Shown here: piece after piece, positions 26,304 through 34,580 of the stretch
How positions within the stretch are numbered: position 1 is the stretch's first letter
How the letters are laid out: each line of letters begins with the position of its first letter
DNA from: Lactobacillus gigeriorum DSM 23908 = CRBIP 24.85
GTDB taxonomy: Bacteria; Bacillota; Bacilli; Lactobacillales; Lactobacillaceae
Length of the DNA stretch: 54,538 nucleotides
Reading direction: 5' to 3'
Assembly: GCF_000296855.1 (NCBI RefSeq)
Contig: NZ_CAKC01000030.1
Location: 1 to 54,538, forward strand
Made by a program: the position numbers and the translations under genes
The notes under the pieces: model-generated
Database searches by the model: none
The model's input: the letters and a program-made list of their open reading frames with translations, nothing else
What the model was told of the DNA's origin: nothing

Positions 26304-26810
26304 ATGAAGATTTTAAGTAGAGAAGAATACATTAAGTGTCTAGCATCCAAAAGGATAGATATATTATTCTGGCTAGTAGTCATTATTTCGATCTTGATTA
26401 CCTTATTTTTGCCTGATCATAGAGTTATTATGGCCGAATTGATAGAAATATTAGCGATAAGCATATTGCAGCTTCTAGTAGCAATTGCATCGAAACACAG
26501 TTTTACAAAAGTTAGCTATCAGAATAAGAAAATCTCTTCTGAAAAATTTGCTCAAACAATGGCTTCTTATAGAGTGATAAATATTTTCATTGTTGCCTCA
26601 ATTGTAGTATGGATTGCGACATTGCTACTGTCAAAGTACGTAGCTATAAATAGCACGCTCGTTATTAGCAGTATGATTTTTGCGTGTCAGGGGATGTTAG
26701 TGATTATTGGAACAATTAGTGCTTTAGTTTCTTATTCAATGAAATTAGATAGTCAAGATAACAAGATGTCTCTTTGTGAGGTATCTTGTTTTGTTAAGAA
26801 AAGGCAATGA
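26304..26810 (+). CDS. Four-helix integral membrane protein, function unknown
   Basis: 168 aa. Hydrophobic helices at about 18-36, 44-62, 92-110 and 117-143, with short polar ends; it should sit in the cytoplasmic membrane. No family is recognised. GTGAG serves as a weak ribosome binding site. Its last 16 or so codons (from 26760) run through a strong hairpin that looks like a terminator, so the natural protein probably ended near MKLDSQDN and the present tail (MSLCEVSCFVKKRQ) may be an accidental extension. AT-rich codon use, unlike the neighbouring lysS, suggests an accessory or weakly expressed gene. Confidence 0.6.
   Translation: MKILSREEYIKCLASKRIDILFWLVVIISILITLFLPDHRVIMAELIEILAISILQLLVAIASKHSFTKVSYQNKKISSEKFAQTMASYRVINIFIVASIVVWIATLLLSKYVAINSTLVISSMIFACQGMLVIIGTISALVSYSMKLDSQDNKMSLCEVSCFVKKRQ
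26760..26793 (+). terminator. Hairpin/terminator overlapping the 3' end of the membrane gene
   Basis: AACAAGATGTCTC and GAGGTATCTTGTT form a 13-bp stem (two G-T pairs) with loop TTTGT, followed by TTTTGTT. It lies inside the apparent coding sequence. Confidence 0.65.
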
Positions 26811-26824
26811 TGAATGTAAAACAA

Positions 26825-26854
26825 TTGAAATATTTTTGTAATAAGAACTATAAT
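26825..26854 (+). promoter_or_regulatory. Promoter of the 108-aa gene
   Basis: TTGAAA (26825-26830), 18-bp spacer, perfect TATAAT (26849-26854). Confidence 0.75.
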
Positions 26855-26905
26855 ATCCTCAACAAGTCGAAAGGGATAAGCTAGAGGCTTATGGAGGTTA
26901 ACGAA

Positions 26906-27232
26906 ATGTTTTTTGAACATAAAAATGAAAATCAAGATGATGATGGTAGAACTCTTCTACTTACGCAACTAATCGACGCAATTTACGAAGATATGCCAGA
27001 TGATGAAAGACAAGTTGTGCTAGATGCAAAGAGAGACATTGAATCAGGTGCGTATCTTGGAAAGGTTATGCGCGATATTCGAATAGGACTTGAACCATAT
27101 GCAATTAAAGGTCAATTATCACCTACAACTAAGTTGATTTTTAACAATATTACTAAGGCAGCCAACCAATCTTCAACCACTGGTTCAGGTATTGGGATGG
27201 TCTTTGGCACAATGCTTGTTGGGGGTCATTAA
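26906..27232 (+). CDS. Small cytoplasmic helical protein, possibly bacteriocin-immunity-like
   Basis: 108 aa, acidic at the start (MFFEHKNENQDDDGRT) and predicted mainly helical to about residue 90, with a Gly/Thr-rich end (GSGIGMVFGTMLVGGH). The size and the helical pattern with KGQLSPTTKLIFNNITKAA recall enterocin-A-type immunity proteins, but the resemblance is by eye only. The ATG at 26906 is chosen because GGAGGT lies 7 bases upstream; the in-frame ATG at 26891 overlaps that site. It has its own good promoter (TTGAAA-18-TATAAT) and lies just before the tRNA cluster. No clear terminator was found before the tRNA promoter. Confidence 0.6.
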   Translation: MFFEHKNENQDDDGRTLLLTQLIDAIYEDMPDDERQVVLDAKRDIESGAYLGKVMRDIRIGLEPYAIKGQLSPTTKLIFNNITKAANQSSTTGSGIGMVFGTMLVGGH

Positions 27233-27260
27233 TTTAATCGCAAAAAATTACAAAAAGTAT

Positions 27261-27288
27261 TTGCAATATCGGGAATGTTTGCTATAAT
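27261..27288 (+). promoter_or_regulatory. Promoter of the first tRNA-Gly
   Basis: TTGCAA (27261-27266), 16-bp spacer, TATAAT (27283-27288) with extended TGC. Confidence 0.8.
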
Positions 27289-27300
27289 ATTTTTTGTGTT

Positions 27301-27372
27301 GCGGAAGTAGTTCAGTGGTAGAACACAACCTTGCCATGGTTGGGGTCGCGGGTTCGAATCCCGTCTTCCGCT
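27301..27372 (+). tRNA. tRNA-Gly (GCC)
   Basis: Acceptor GCGGAAG pairs with CTTCCGC with discriminator T. D-arm GTTCAGTGGTAGAAC, anticodon stem CAACC/GGTTG around loop TTGCCAT (anticodon GCC), and T-arm GCGGGTTCGAATCCCGT are all intact. CCA is not encoded. Confidence 0.97.
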
Positions 27373-27401
27373 TAGGATTGAGTTTTTGATCCTAAGCTTT
27401 T
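27371..27401 (+). terminator. Terminator after the first tRNA-Gly
   Basis: CTTAGGAT / ATCCTAAG stem followed by CTTTTA; the 5' arm starts at the tRNA 3' end. Confidence 0.65.
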
Positions 27402-27409
27402 AAAAAAGC

Positions 27410-27437
27410 TTGCAATCTATAAGTGATTTGCTATAAT
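27410..27437 (+). promoter_or_regulatory. Promoter of the second tRNA-Gly
   Basis: TTGCAA (27410-27415), 16-bp spacer, TATAAT (27432-27437) with extended TGC. Same layout as the first copy. Confidence 0.8.
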
Positions 27438-27449
27438 AATATTCGTGTT

Positions 27450-27521
27450 GCGGAAGTAGTTCAGTGGTAGAACACAACCTTGCCATGGTTGGGGTCGCGG
27501 GTTCGAATCCCGTCTTCCGCT
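27450..27521 (+). tRNA. tRNA-Gly (GCC), second copy
   Basis: Identical in sequence to the copy at 27301, 149 bp downstream, with its own promoter. It is a tandem duplication that raises the gene dosage of a glycine tRNA. Confidence 0.97.
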
Positions 27522-27530
27522 TAATGATTG

Positions 27531-27557
27531 AAACTCGCCTAATGGTGAGTTTTTTTG
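27531..27557 (+). terminator. Terminator after the second tRNA-Gly
   Basis: AAACTCGCC / GGTGAGTTT stem with loop TAAT, then a long T run. It lies only 5 bp before tRNA-Pro. Confidence 0.85.
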
Positions 27558-27561
27558 TTAG

Positions 27562-27635
27562 CGGGAAATAGCTCAGTTTGGTAGAGCACTACGTTCGGGA
27601 CGTAGGGGTCGTGGGTTCAAATCCCGTTTTCCCGA
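27562..27635 (+). tRNA. tRNA-Pro (CGG)
   Basis: Acceptor CGGGAAA / TTTCCCG with discriminator A. D-arm GCTCAGTTTGGTAGAGC, anticodon stem CTACG/CGTAG around loop TTCGGGA (anticodon CGG), and T-arm GTGGGTTCAAATCCCGT. CCA is not encoded. No separate promoter is evident after the preceding terminator. Confidence 0.95.
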
Positions 27636-27644
27636 TCAACTAAG

Positions 27645-27685
27645 ATAAGTCTGTGGTGTATTAAGATACCGGAGACTTATTTTGT
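27645..27685 (+). terminator. Terminator after tRNA-Pro
   Basis: ATAAGTCT / AGACTTAT outer stem with an inner GGTGTA/TACC pairing, followed by TTTTGTTTT. Confidence 0.75.
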
Positions 27686-27758
27686 TTTGAAACACCTTAT
27701 TAGCGTATGAACTGGTGGTCTGATATAATAGATCAAACTACGGAAAGGACTGATGAAG

Positions 27759-28223
27759 ATGGCAGCAAAAACTGAAGAAGAATATCGATTATTGCTTGAA
27801 CAAGCAGCTGCATTGATTGATGGAGAAGATGATTGGATTGCTAATATGGCTAATATATCAGCACTTCTTTTTAATGAAATGAACGATGTCAATTTTGCAG
27901 GGGTATATCGATTTGAAAACAACGAATTGATTTTAGGTCCTTTTCAAGGCAAACCGGCTTGTGTTCATATTGCTCTAGGTAAGGGCGTATGTGGTACCGC
28001 AGCGCAAACCCAAGAGACGCAATTGGTACCGGATGTTCATCAATTTGCAGGCCATATTGCTTGTGACAGTGACTCAAATTCAGAGATTGTGGTACCTATT
28101 TTTAATAAAAATAAACTATGGGGTGTATTGGATATTGATTCGCCTAAGTTGAATAACTTTGAACCATTAGATCAAAAATATTTAGAAGCTTTGACTGAAG
28201 TATTATTTGCTAAACAAAATTAG
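27759..28223 (+). CDS. msrC: Free methionine-(R)-sulfoxide reductase (GAF domain)
   Basis: 154 aa GAF-domain enzyme that reduces free methionine-R-sulfoxide. The three conserved cysteines are C68 (GPFQGKPACVHI), C78 (GKGVCGTA) and C102 (GHIACDSDS), with DIDSP closing the GAF fold. The ATG at 27759 is placed 9 bases after AAAGGA; an ATG at 27753 is a possible alternative that adds two residues. An extended -10 (TGA-TATAAT at 27724-27729) lies upstream. It is probably co-transcribed with clpC, 15 bp downstream, linking oxidative and protein stress. Confidence 0.92.
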   Translation: MAAKTEEEYRLLLEQAAALIDGEDDWIANMANISALLFNEMNDVNFAGVYRFENNELILGPFQGKPACVHIALGKGVCGTAAQTQETQLVPDVHQFAGHIACDSDSNSEIVVPIFNKNKLWGVLDIDSPKLNNFEPLDQKYLEALTEVLFAKQN

Positions 28224-28238
28224 GGGTGGGAAATTAGC

Positions 28239-30722
28239 ATGGAAATTTCATACAGCAATAGCGCAAATCAGGTTCTTGAAATTGCTCGTGAACAAGCGGA
28301 GTATTTTCAGCATCGTTTGATTGGAACTGAACACGTACTATTAGCCATGATAATCGAATCAGATGGTGTGGCTGGTAAAATCTTGCGCTCATGGGGCTTG
28401 ACTCCTGTAGCTGTCAAAGAAGAGATTGAACGTTACACTGGTTATGGTTCATCAGCTAAGAGCAGTTATATTGAAATTTCGCCACGTTTGAACATGGTAT
28501 TAGATTTTGCTCGTAGAATGGCAGGACAATACGGTAGTGATGAAATTAAGACAGAACATTTATTGCTGGGATTAATAGCTAGTCCACAAATTTTGTCTGC
28601 CAAGATATTAAACAATTTTGGTGTTGACTTAGATCAACTGCGGGCCGATTTAGAAGATACTATCACCAATTTTGGTAGTAGCAATCAAGGTTGGGATTAC
28701 GATAGCAATCCAGAGAGCTACAATATGGGTAATAATCGAGAACAAAAGAGTAGCTCAGCAACGCCGGTTCTTGATCGTGCAGCTACCAACTTAAATCAAC
28801 GAGTTATCAATGGTGAAATTGATCCGGTTATTGGTAGGGATGCAGAAATAAAACGAGTTATTCAGATTTTATCTCGTCGTACCAAGAATAATCCGATGCT
28901 TATTGGTGAACCGGGGGTTGGAAAAACTGCCGTGGCGGAAGCAATTGCTACGGCTATTATGAATAAACAGGTTCCTGAAGATTTACGTAAAAAGCGCGTC
29001 ATGGCCTTAAATATTGCAAATTTGGTGGCAGGAACCAAGTATCGTGGTGAATTTGAAGACCGGATGCGCAAAATGCTGAAGGAAATCGCAAAAGATGGCA
29101 ATGTAATCTTATTTGTTGATGAATTACATACTTTAATCGGAGCTGGTGGAGCAGAAGGTGCAATTGATGCCTCTAATATCTTGAAGCCAGCGCTTGCTCG
29201 TGGCGATTTGCAAATGATTGGGGCAACAACTTTTGATGAATATCAAAAGTATGTTGAAAAAGATCAAGCTCTATCTCGTCGTTTCCAACAGGTACGCTTG
29301 AATGAACCTTCCCCAGAAGCAACTTTAGCTATTTTGCAAGGTTTACGGCGCAAATATGAAAATTATCATCACGTAACTATTGCTGATGATAGTTTAAAGG
29401 CAGCCATCGATTTATCGACTAGATATATTGCTAACCGCTTTTTACCTGATAAGGCTATAGATTTGATTGATGAAGCAAGTGCAGCTGTTAAAATTGCTCA
29501 TCATGCTGGCAATAATCCAAGATTGAGTCAATTTGATGAACAATTGAAAAAAGTGATTGAGCAAAAGAATGAAGCTGCTGCTAACCAAAACTTTGTTGAA
29601 GCAGCTAGGTTGCAAGATCGTCAAAATAGTTTAAAGGCGCAAAGAGATACGCTAGTTACGCAGCTTGCTAATCAAAGCAGTAGTAAAGTCGTTGTAACTC
29701 CGGAAGATATTGCCCAAGTGGTATCTTCTTGGTCTGGCGTTCCGGTTACGCAAATGAAAACTAGCGAAACTAAACGTCTAGCAAAATTAGAAACAATTTT
29801 ACATGAACGAGTAATTGGTCAAGCCAAAGCAGTAGAAGCTGTTGCTAAGGCAATTAGACGTAGTCGCAGTGGCATTAAGGATGAGCGTAGACCGATTGGC
29901 TCATTTTTATTCCTTGGCCCAACAGGTGTCGGTAAAACTGAGTTGGCTAAAGCCGTAGCTGCTGCAATTTTTGGTTCAGAAGACAACATGATCAGAATTG
30001 ATATGTCCGAATACATGGATTCAATTGCGAATAGTAAATTAATCGGATCAGCTCCTGGTTATGTTGGCTACGAAGAAGGTGGACAACTGTCCGAACAAGT
30101 TCGTCGTCACCCATATTCAGTTGTTTTACTTGATGAAGTAGAAAAAGCCCATCCGGATGTTTTCAATCTCTTGTTACAAGTTTTAGATGAAGGATTTTTA
30201 ACAGATTCTAAAGGTCGCAAGGTTGATTTCCGCAATACAATTATCATCATGACTTCAAATTTAGGTTCACGCAGTTTATTTGAAACTAAAGCTGTCGGTT
30301 TTACAGCCGGCGAAACTAGTCAAGCGCAATTGCGTGAAGATCGAGTTAAGACTGCACTCAAGCAATTCTTTAGACCTGAATTTATTAATCGAATTGATGA
30401 GACGATTATTTTCGATCAATTGAGTAAAGATGAATTGCGTGCAATTGTTGCTTTGTTGACTAAACGATTAGTAAGTAGATTGGCAGAAAAAAATATTGCC
30501 TTGAAGATCTCACGGGCTGCGTTAGATAAGATCGCTCAAGATGGCTATGATCCAGAAAATGGGGCACGACCTTTGAGAAGAGCAATTCAAAATGATGTTG
30601 AAGATAAGATTGCTTCGATGTTAATCAATGGCGAATTGCAATCAGGTGATGAACTGAAAATTGGTGCGAGTCATGGTCAATTGAAATTTGATCGAGTGGC
30701 AGCGGAATTAATTGCAAATTAA
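28239..30722 (+). CDS. clpC: ATP-dependent Clp protease ATPase subunit ClpC
   Basis: 827 aa Hsp100 unfoldase that feeds substrates to ClpP. Clp-N repeats occupy 1-145, AAA-1 has GEPGVGKTAV near 225, a UVR-like middle segment (EAARLQDRQNSLK) sits near 460, and AAA-2 has GPTGVGKTEL near 565. The C-terminal D2 small domain completes it. No ctsR, mcsA or mcsB gene adjoins it and no clear CtsR heptad repeat was seen in the upstream spacer, so its stress control may lie elsewhere. Confidence 0.95.
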   Translation: MEISYSNSANQVLEIAREQAEYFQHRLIGTEHVLLAMIIESDGVAGKILRSWGLTPVAVKEEIERYTGYGSSAKSSYIEISPRLNMVLDFARRMAGQYGSDEIKTEHLLLGLIASPQILSAKILNNFGVDLDQLRADLEDTITNFGSSNQGWDYDSNPESYNMGNNREQKSSSATPVLDRAATNLNQRVINGEIDPVIGRDAEIKRVIQILSRRTKNNPMLIGEPGVGKTAVAEAIATAIMNKQVPEDLRKKRVMALNIANLVAGTKYRGEFEDRMRKMLKEIAKDGNVILFVDELHTLIGAGGAEGAIDASNILKPALARGDLQMIGATTFDEYQKYVEKDQALSRRFQQVRLNEPSPEATLAILQGLRRKYENYHHVTIADDSLKAAIDLSTRYIANRFLPDKAIDLIDEASAAVKIAHHAGNNPRLSQFDEQLKKVIEQKNEAAANQNFVEAARLQDRQNSLKAQRDTLVTQLANQSSSKVVVTPEDIAQVVSSWSGVPVTQMKTSETKRLAKLETILHERVIGQAKAVEAVAKAIRRSRSGIKDERRPIGSFLFLGPTGVGKTELAKAVAAAIFGSEDNMIRIDMSEYMDSIANSKLIGSAPGYVGYEEGGQLSEQVRRHPYSVVLLDEVEKAHPDVFNLLLQVLDEGFLTDSKGRKVDFRNTIIIMTSNLGSRSLFETKAVGFTAGETSQAQLREDRVKTALKQFFRPEFINRIDETIIFDQLSKDELRAIVALLTKRLVSRLAEKNIALKISRAALDKIAQDGYDPENGARPLRRAIQNDVEDKIASMLINGELQSGDELKIGASHGQLKFDRVAAELIAN

Positions 30723-30732
30723 TGCTTGACAT

Positions 30733-30761
30733 TTGACGGACAAGCAAAATTATTGTAAAAT
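30733..30761 (+). promoter_or_regulatory. Promoter of the rpoB leader transcript
   Basis: TTGACG (30733-30738), 17-bp spacer, TAAAAT (30756-30761); an overlapping TTGACA lies 8 bp further upstream. It is about 170 bp before the rpoB start. Confidence 0.8.
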
Positions 30762-30767
30762 ATCGAG

Positions 30768-30859
30768 TGATTTAAAAGGCTGAATTTCAGAATTCTGTTG
30801 ATCTATTGTCCAACAGAATAATAAAGACAAAAGTGGCAATTGCCATTTTTGTCTTTTTT
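30768..30859 (+). ncRNA. Structured leader or small RNA upstream of rpoB
   Basis: Between the promoter at 30733 and a strong terminator ending at 30859 lies a region of about 90 nt with a 9-bp hairpin (ATTCTGTTG 30792-30800 with CAACAGAAT 30811-30819) and no ORF. It may be an attenuated rpoBC leader or a discrete small RNA. No known family is recognised. Confidence 0.5.
30823..30859 (+). terminator. Terminator inside the rpoB leader
   Basis: Stem of about 15 bp (arms 30823-30837 and 30842-30856, core TGGC/GCCA with loop AATT), followed by a six-T run. It lies between the strong promoter and rpoB. Confidence 0.88.
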
Positions 30860-30935
30860 ATGCTCAAAAATTCAGTTTTTAAAATTTGTAAAATAAATGT
30901 AATATTTGCTTTCTCTAACAGAAAGGATGTTTTCC

Positions 30936-33900
30936 TTGTTAAACGGACACGTAGTTAATTATGGTAAACATCGTACAAGACGTAGTTTTTCAAAAATCAA
31001 GGAAGTTTTGAATCTACCAAACTTGACCGATGTACAAACACAATCATACCAATGGTTCCTTGATAAAGGTATCAAAGAAGTTTTTGACGATATTATGCCA
31101 ATTAATGACTTCTCAGGTAAACTTTCATTAGAATACTTGGGTTACAAGTTGCAAAAGGCGAAATATACTGTTGACGAAGCTCGTGATCATGATGCAACTT
31201 ATGCTGCACCAATGCACGTTACTTTGAAGTTGACCAATCAAGAAACTAACGAAATTAAGACTCAAGATGTTTTCTTTGGCGATTTGCCATTGATGACTGA
31301 ATCTGGATCATTTATTATCAACGGTGCAGAAAGAGTCATTGTTTCTCAATTAGTTAGATCTCCTGGTGTCTACTACTCAGGTGATTATGACAAGAATGGT
31401 CGTCAAATCTTTGGTACGACTGTAATTCCAAACCGTGGTGCTTGGCTTGAATATGAAACTGATGCTAAGAATGTAGCTTACGTTCGCGTTGACCGTACTC
31501 GTAAGTTGCCTTTGACAGTTTTAGTTAGAGCGATGGGTCTTGGCTCAGATGCTGAAATCTTAGATATGTTCGGTAAGAACGATAGTCTTCAATTTACGCT
31601 TGAAAAAGATGTTCACAAGAACCCAGCTGATTCACGTGTAGCCGAAGCTTTGAAGGATATCTACGAACGTTTACGTCCAGGTGAACCAAAGACGACTGAT
31701 TCTTCACGCTCATTGCTATATGCACGTTTCTTTGATCCACGTCGCTATGATTTAGCACCTGTTGGACGTTACAAGATTAACAAGAAGCTTTCACTTAAGA
31801 ACCGTTTATACGGTCAAACTTTAGCTGAAACTTTGGCAGATCCTGATACTGGTGAAATCATTGCTAAGAAGGGTACAGTTGTTACTCATGAAGTAATGGA
31901 TACTTTGGAAACTTACCTTGATCGTGATGATTTCAAGATGGTAACTTATGAATCATCTAACGAAGGTGTTTTACCTGACCCAATTACTGTTCAAGAAATC
32001 AAAGTTTACTCAAAAGTAGATCCTGAAAGAGAAGTTAAGTTGATCTCAAACGGTCACATTGACATGGACGTTAAGCACTTGACTCCAGCTGATGTTTTAG
32101 CTTCTATCAACTACTTCTTTGCTTTGCAAGATCAATTAGGTACTACTGATGATATCGATCACTTAGGTAACCGTCGTATTCGTCGTGTTGGTGAATTGTT
32201 GCAAAACCAATTTAGAATCGGTTTGGCAAGAATGGAACGTGTTGTTCGTGAAAGAATGTCAATTCAAGATCCAAATACGGTTACTCCACAACAATTGATT
32301 AACATTCGTCCAATTGTCGCAAGTATTAAAGAATTCTTCGGTTCATCACAGCTTTCACAGTTCATGGATCAACACAACCCATTGGGTGAATTGACCCATA
32401 AACGTCGTATGTCAGCCTTAGGACCTGGTGGTTTGACTCGTGACCGTGCAGGATATGAAGTTCGTGACGTTCACTATACTCACTATGGCCGTTTGTGCCC
32501 AATTGAAACTCCTGAAGGACCAAACATTGGTTTGATCAACTCGCTTGCGTCATACGCAGTTATTAACAAGTACGGTTTCATTGAAACTCCATATCGTAGA
32601 GTATCTTGGAAGACTCACAAGGTTACCGACAAGATCGACTATTTGACTGCTGATGTTGAAGATAACTACATTATCGCTGGTGCCAACACTCGTTTGAATC
32701 CAGATGGTTCTTTCAAGGATGACTTGATTTTAGCAAGATTCAAGGAAGACAACGTCGAAGTAACACCAGACAAGATCGACTACATGGACGTTATTCCTAA
32801 GCAAGTTGTTTCTGTTGCTTCAGCATGTATCCCATTCCTTGAAAACGATGACTCAAACCGTGCTTTGATGGGTGCCAACCAGCAACGTCAGGCAGCGCCA
32901 TTGATTAATCCACATGGTTCATTGGTTGGTACTGGTATGGAATACCGTGCTGCCCATGATTCTGGTGATGCTTTGTTAGCTAAGGCTGCCGGTGTTGTTG
33001 AATATGTTGACGGTAACGAAATTAGAATTCGTCGTGAAGATGCTACTTTAGACAAGTATGTTCTTGAAAAGTATCGTCGTTCCAACAACTCTAAGTCATA
33101 TAATCAAACTCCAAACGTTAAGCAAGGTGATAAGGTTGAAGTTGGGGATGTTATTGCTAACGGACCAACTATGGACCGTGGTGAATTGGCTCTTGGTCAA
33201 AACCCACTTATTGCTTTCATGACTTGGAACATGTACAACTATGAAGATGCCATCATGCTTTCTGAGCGTTTGGTTAAGGACGATGTTTACACTTCAATCA
33301 GTATTGAAGATTATGAATCTGAGGCTCGTGATACTAAGTTAGGACCTGAAGAAATTACTCGTGAATTGCCTAATGTTGGTGAAGATGCCCTTAAAGACCT
33401 TGATGCTGATGGTATTGTAAGAATCGGTGCTGAAGTTCACGATGGTGATATTTTGGTTGGTAAGGTAACACCTAAGGGTGTGACTGAATTATCAGCTGAA
33501 GAACGCTTATTGCATGCTATCTTTGGTGAAAAGGCACGTGAAGTACGTGATACTTCACTCCATGTACCACATGGTGGTGGCGGAATCGTCCAAGATGTTA
33601 AGGTTTATACTCGTGAAGCTGGCGATGAATTAGCTCCTGGTGTAAACACCATGGTTCGTGTTTACATTGCACAAAAGAGAAAGATTCAAGTTGGTGACAA
33701 GATGTCTGGTCGTCACGGAAACAAGGGTACTGTTGCTGCCGTAATGCCAGAAGAAGATATGCCATACTTGCCAGATGGGACTCCAGTAGATATCTGCTTA
33801 AACCCAATGGGCGTGCCTTCACGTATGAACATTGGGCAGTTGCTTGAATTGCACTTAGGTGCTGCAGCTCGTCAATTGGGTATTCACGTTGCTACTCCAG

Positions 33901-34565
33901 TATTTGATGGTGCCGATGAAGATGAAGTTTGGGACACTATTCGTCAAGCTGGTGTTGACAAAGATGGTAAGACTGTTATTTACGATGGTCGTACAGGTGA
34001 ACCATTCCATAATCGTGTTTCAGTTGGTGTCATGCACTACTTGAAGCTTACTCACATGGTTGATGATAAGATCCACGCTCGTTCAATTGGGCCTTACTCA
34101 TTGGTTACTCAACAACCTCTGGGTGGTAAAGCACAGTTTGGTGGACAGCGTTTTGGTGAAATGGAAGTTTGGGCCCTTGAAGCTTATGGTGCTGCTTATA
34201 CTTTGCAAGAAATCTTGACTTACAAGTCAGATGATATTGTTGGTCGTGTAAGAGCTTATGAAGCTATTGTTAAGGGTGAAAAGATTCCTAAGCCAGGTGT
34301 TCCTGAATCATTTAGAGTTCTTGTTAAGGAATTGCAATCACTTGGATTGGATATTCGTGTGCTTGATATGGATCACCATGAAATTGAATTGCGTGATATG
34401 GATGATGATTCAAATGAACACTTGAATATCGATACTTTGTCTAAGTTAGCAGAAGAACAACAAAAGAAGCAGTTAGCCAAAGAGACCGCAGAAACATCAG
34501 AGGAAGCACCGGTTTCAGCCAATGAGGCCCCTGTAGATGAATCTGATGACAAGGTTTCTAAGTAG
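30936..34565 (+). CDS. rpoB: RNA polymerase beta subunit
   Basis: 1209 aa. The rifampicin-binding region is intact and wild-type in appearance ([20 protein letters not shown], then [10 protein letters not shown]). The catalytic-face motif [12 protein letters not shown] and the C-terminal [20 protein letters not shown] are present. The acidic C-terminal extension is typical of lactobacilli. The TTG at 30936 is preferred, 8 bases after GAAAGGA; upstream in-frame starts (ATG 30927, TTG 30906) overlap or precede that site. rpoC follows after 15 bp with AGGAGG. Confidence 0.96.
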   Translation: MLNGHVVNYGKHRTRRSFSKIKEVLNLPNLTDVQTQSYQWFLDKGIKEVFDDIMPINDFSGKLSLEYLGYKLQKAKYTVDEARDHDATYAAPMHVTLKLTNQETNEIKTQDVFFGDLPLMTESGSFIINGAERVIVSQLVRSPGVYYSGDYDKNGRQIFGTTVIPNRGAWLEYETDAKNVAYVRVDRTRKLPLTVLVRAMGLGSDAEILDMFGKNDSLQFTLEKDVHKNPADSRVAEALKDIYERLRPGEPKTTDSSRSLLYARFFDPRRYDLAPVGRYKINKKLSLKNRLYGQTLAETLADPDTGEIIAKKGTVVTHEVMDTLETYLDRDDFKMVTYESSNEGVLPDPITVQEIKVYSKVDPEREVKLISNGHIDMDVKHLTPADVLASINYFFALQDQLGTTDDIDHLGNRRIRRVGELLQNQFRIGLARMERVVRERMSIQDPNTVTPQQLINIRPIVASIKEFFGSSQLSQFMDQHNPLGELTHKRRMSALGPGGLTRDRAGYEVRDVHYTHYGRLCPIETPEGPNIGLINSLASYAVINKYGFIETPYRRVSWKTHKVTDKIDYLTADVEDNYIIAGANTRLNPDGSFKDDLILARFKEDNVEVTPDKIDYMDVIPKQVVSVASACIPFLENDDSNRALMGANQQRQAAPLINPHGSLVGTGMEYRAAHDSGDALLAKAAGVVEYVDGNEIRIRREDATLDKYVLEKYRRSNNSKSYNQTPNVKQGDKVEVGDVIANGPTMDRGELALGQNPLIAFMTWNMYNYEDAIMLSERLVKDDVYTSISIEDYESEARDTKLGPEEITRELPNVGEDALKDLDADGIVRIGAEVHDGDILVGKVTPKGVTELSAEERLLHAIFGEKAREVRDTSLHVPHGGGGIVQDVKVYTREAGDELAPGVNTMVRVYIAQKRKIQVGDKMSGRHGNKGTVAAVMPEEDMPYLPDGTPVDICLNPMGVPSRMNIGQLLELHLGAAARQLGIHVATPVFDGADEDEVWDTIRQAGVDKDGKTVIYDGRTGEPFHNRVSVGVMHYLKLTHMVDDKIHARSIGPYSLVTQQPLGGKAQFGGQRFGEMEVWALEAYGAAYTLQEILTYKSDDIVGRVRAYEAIVKGEKIPKPGVPESFRVLVKELQSLGLDIRVLDMDHHEIELRDMDDDSNEHLNIDTLSKLAEEQQKKQLAKETAETSEEAPVSANEAPVDESDDKVSK

Positions 34566-34580
34566 TAGGAGGTTAAACTC

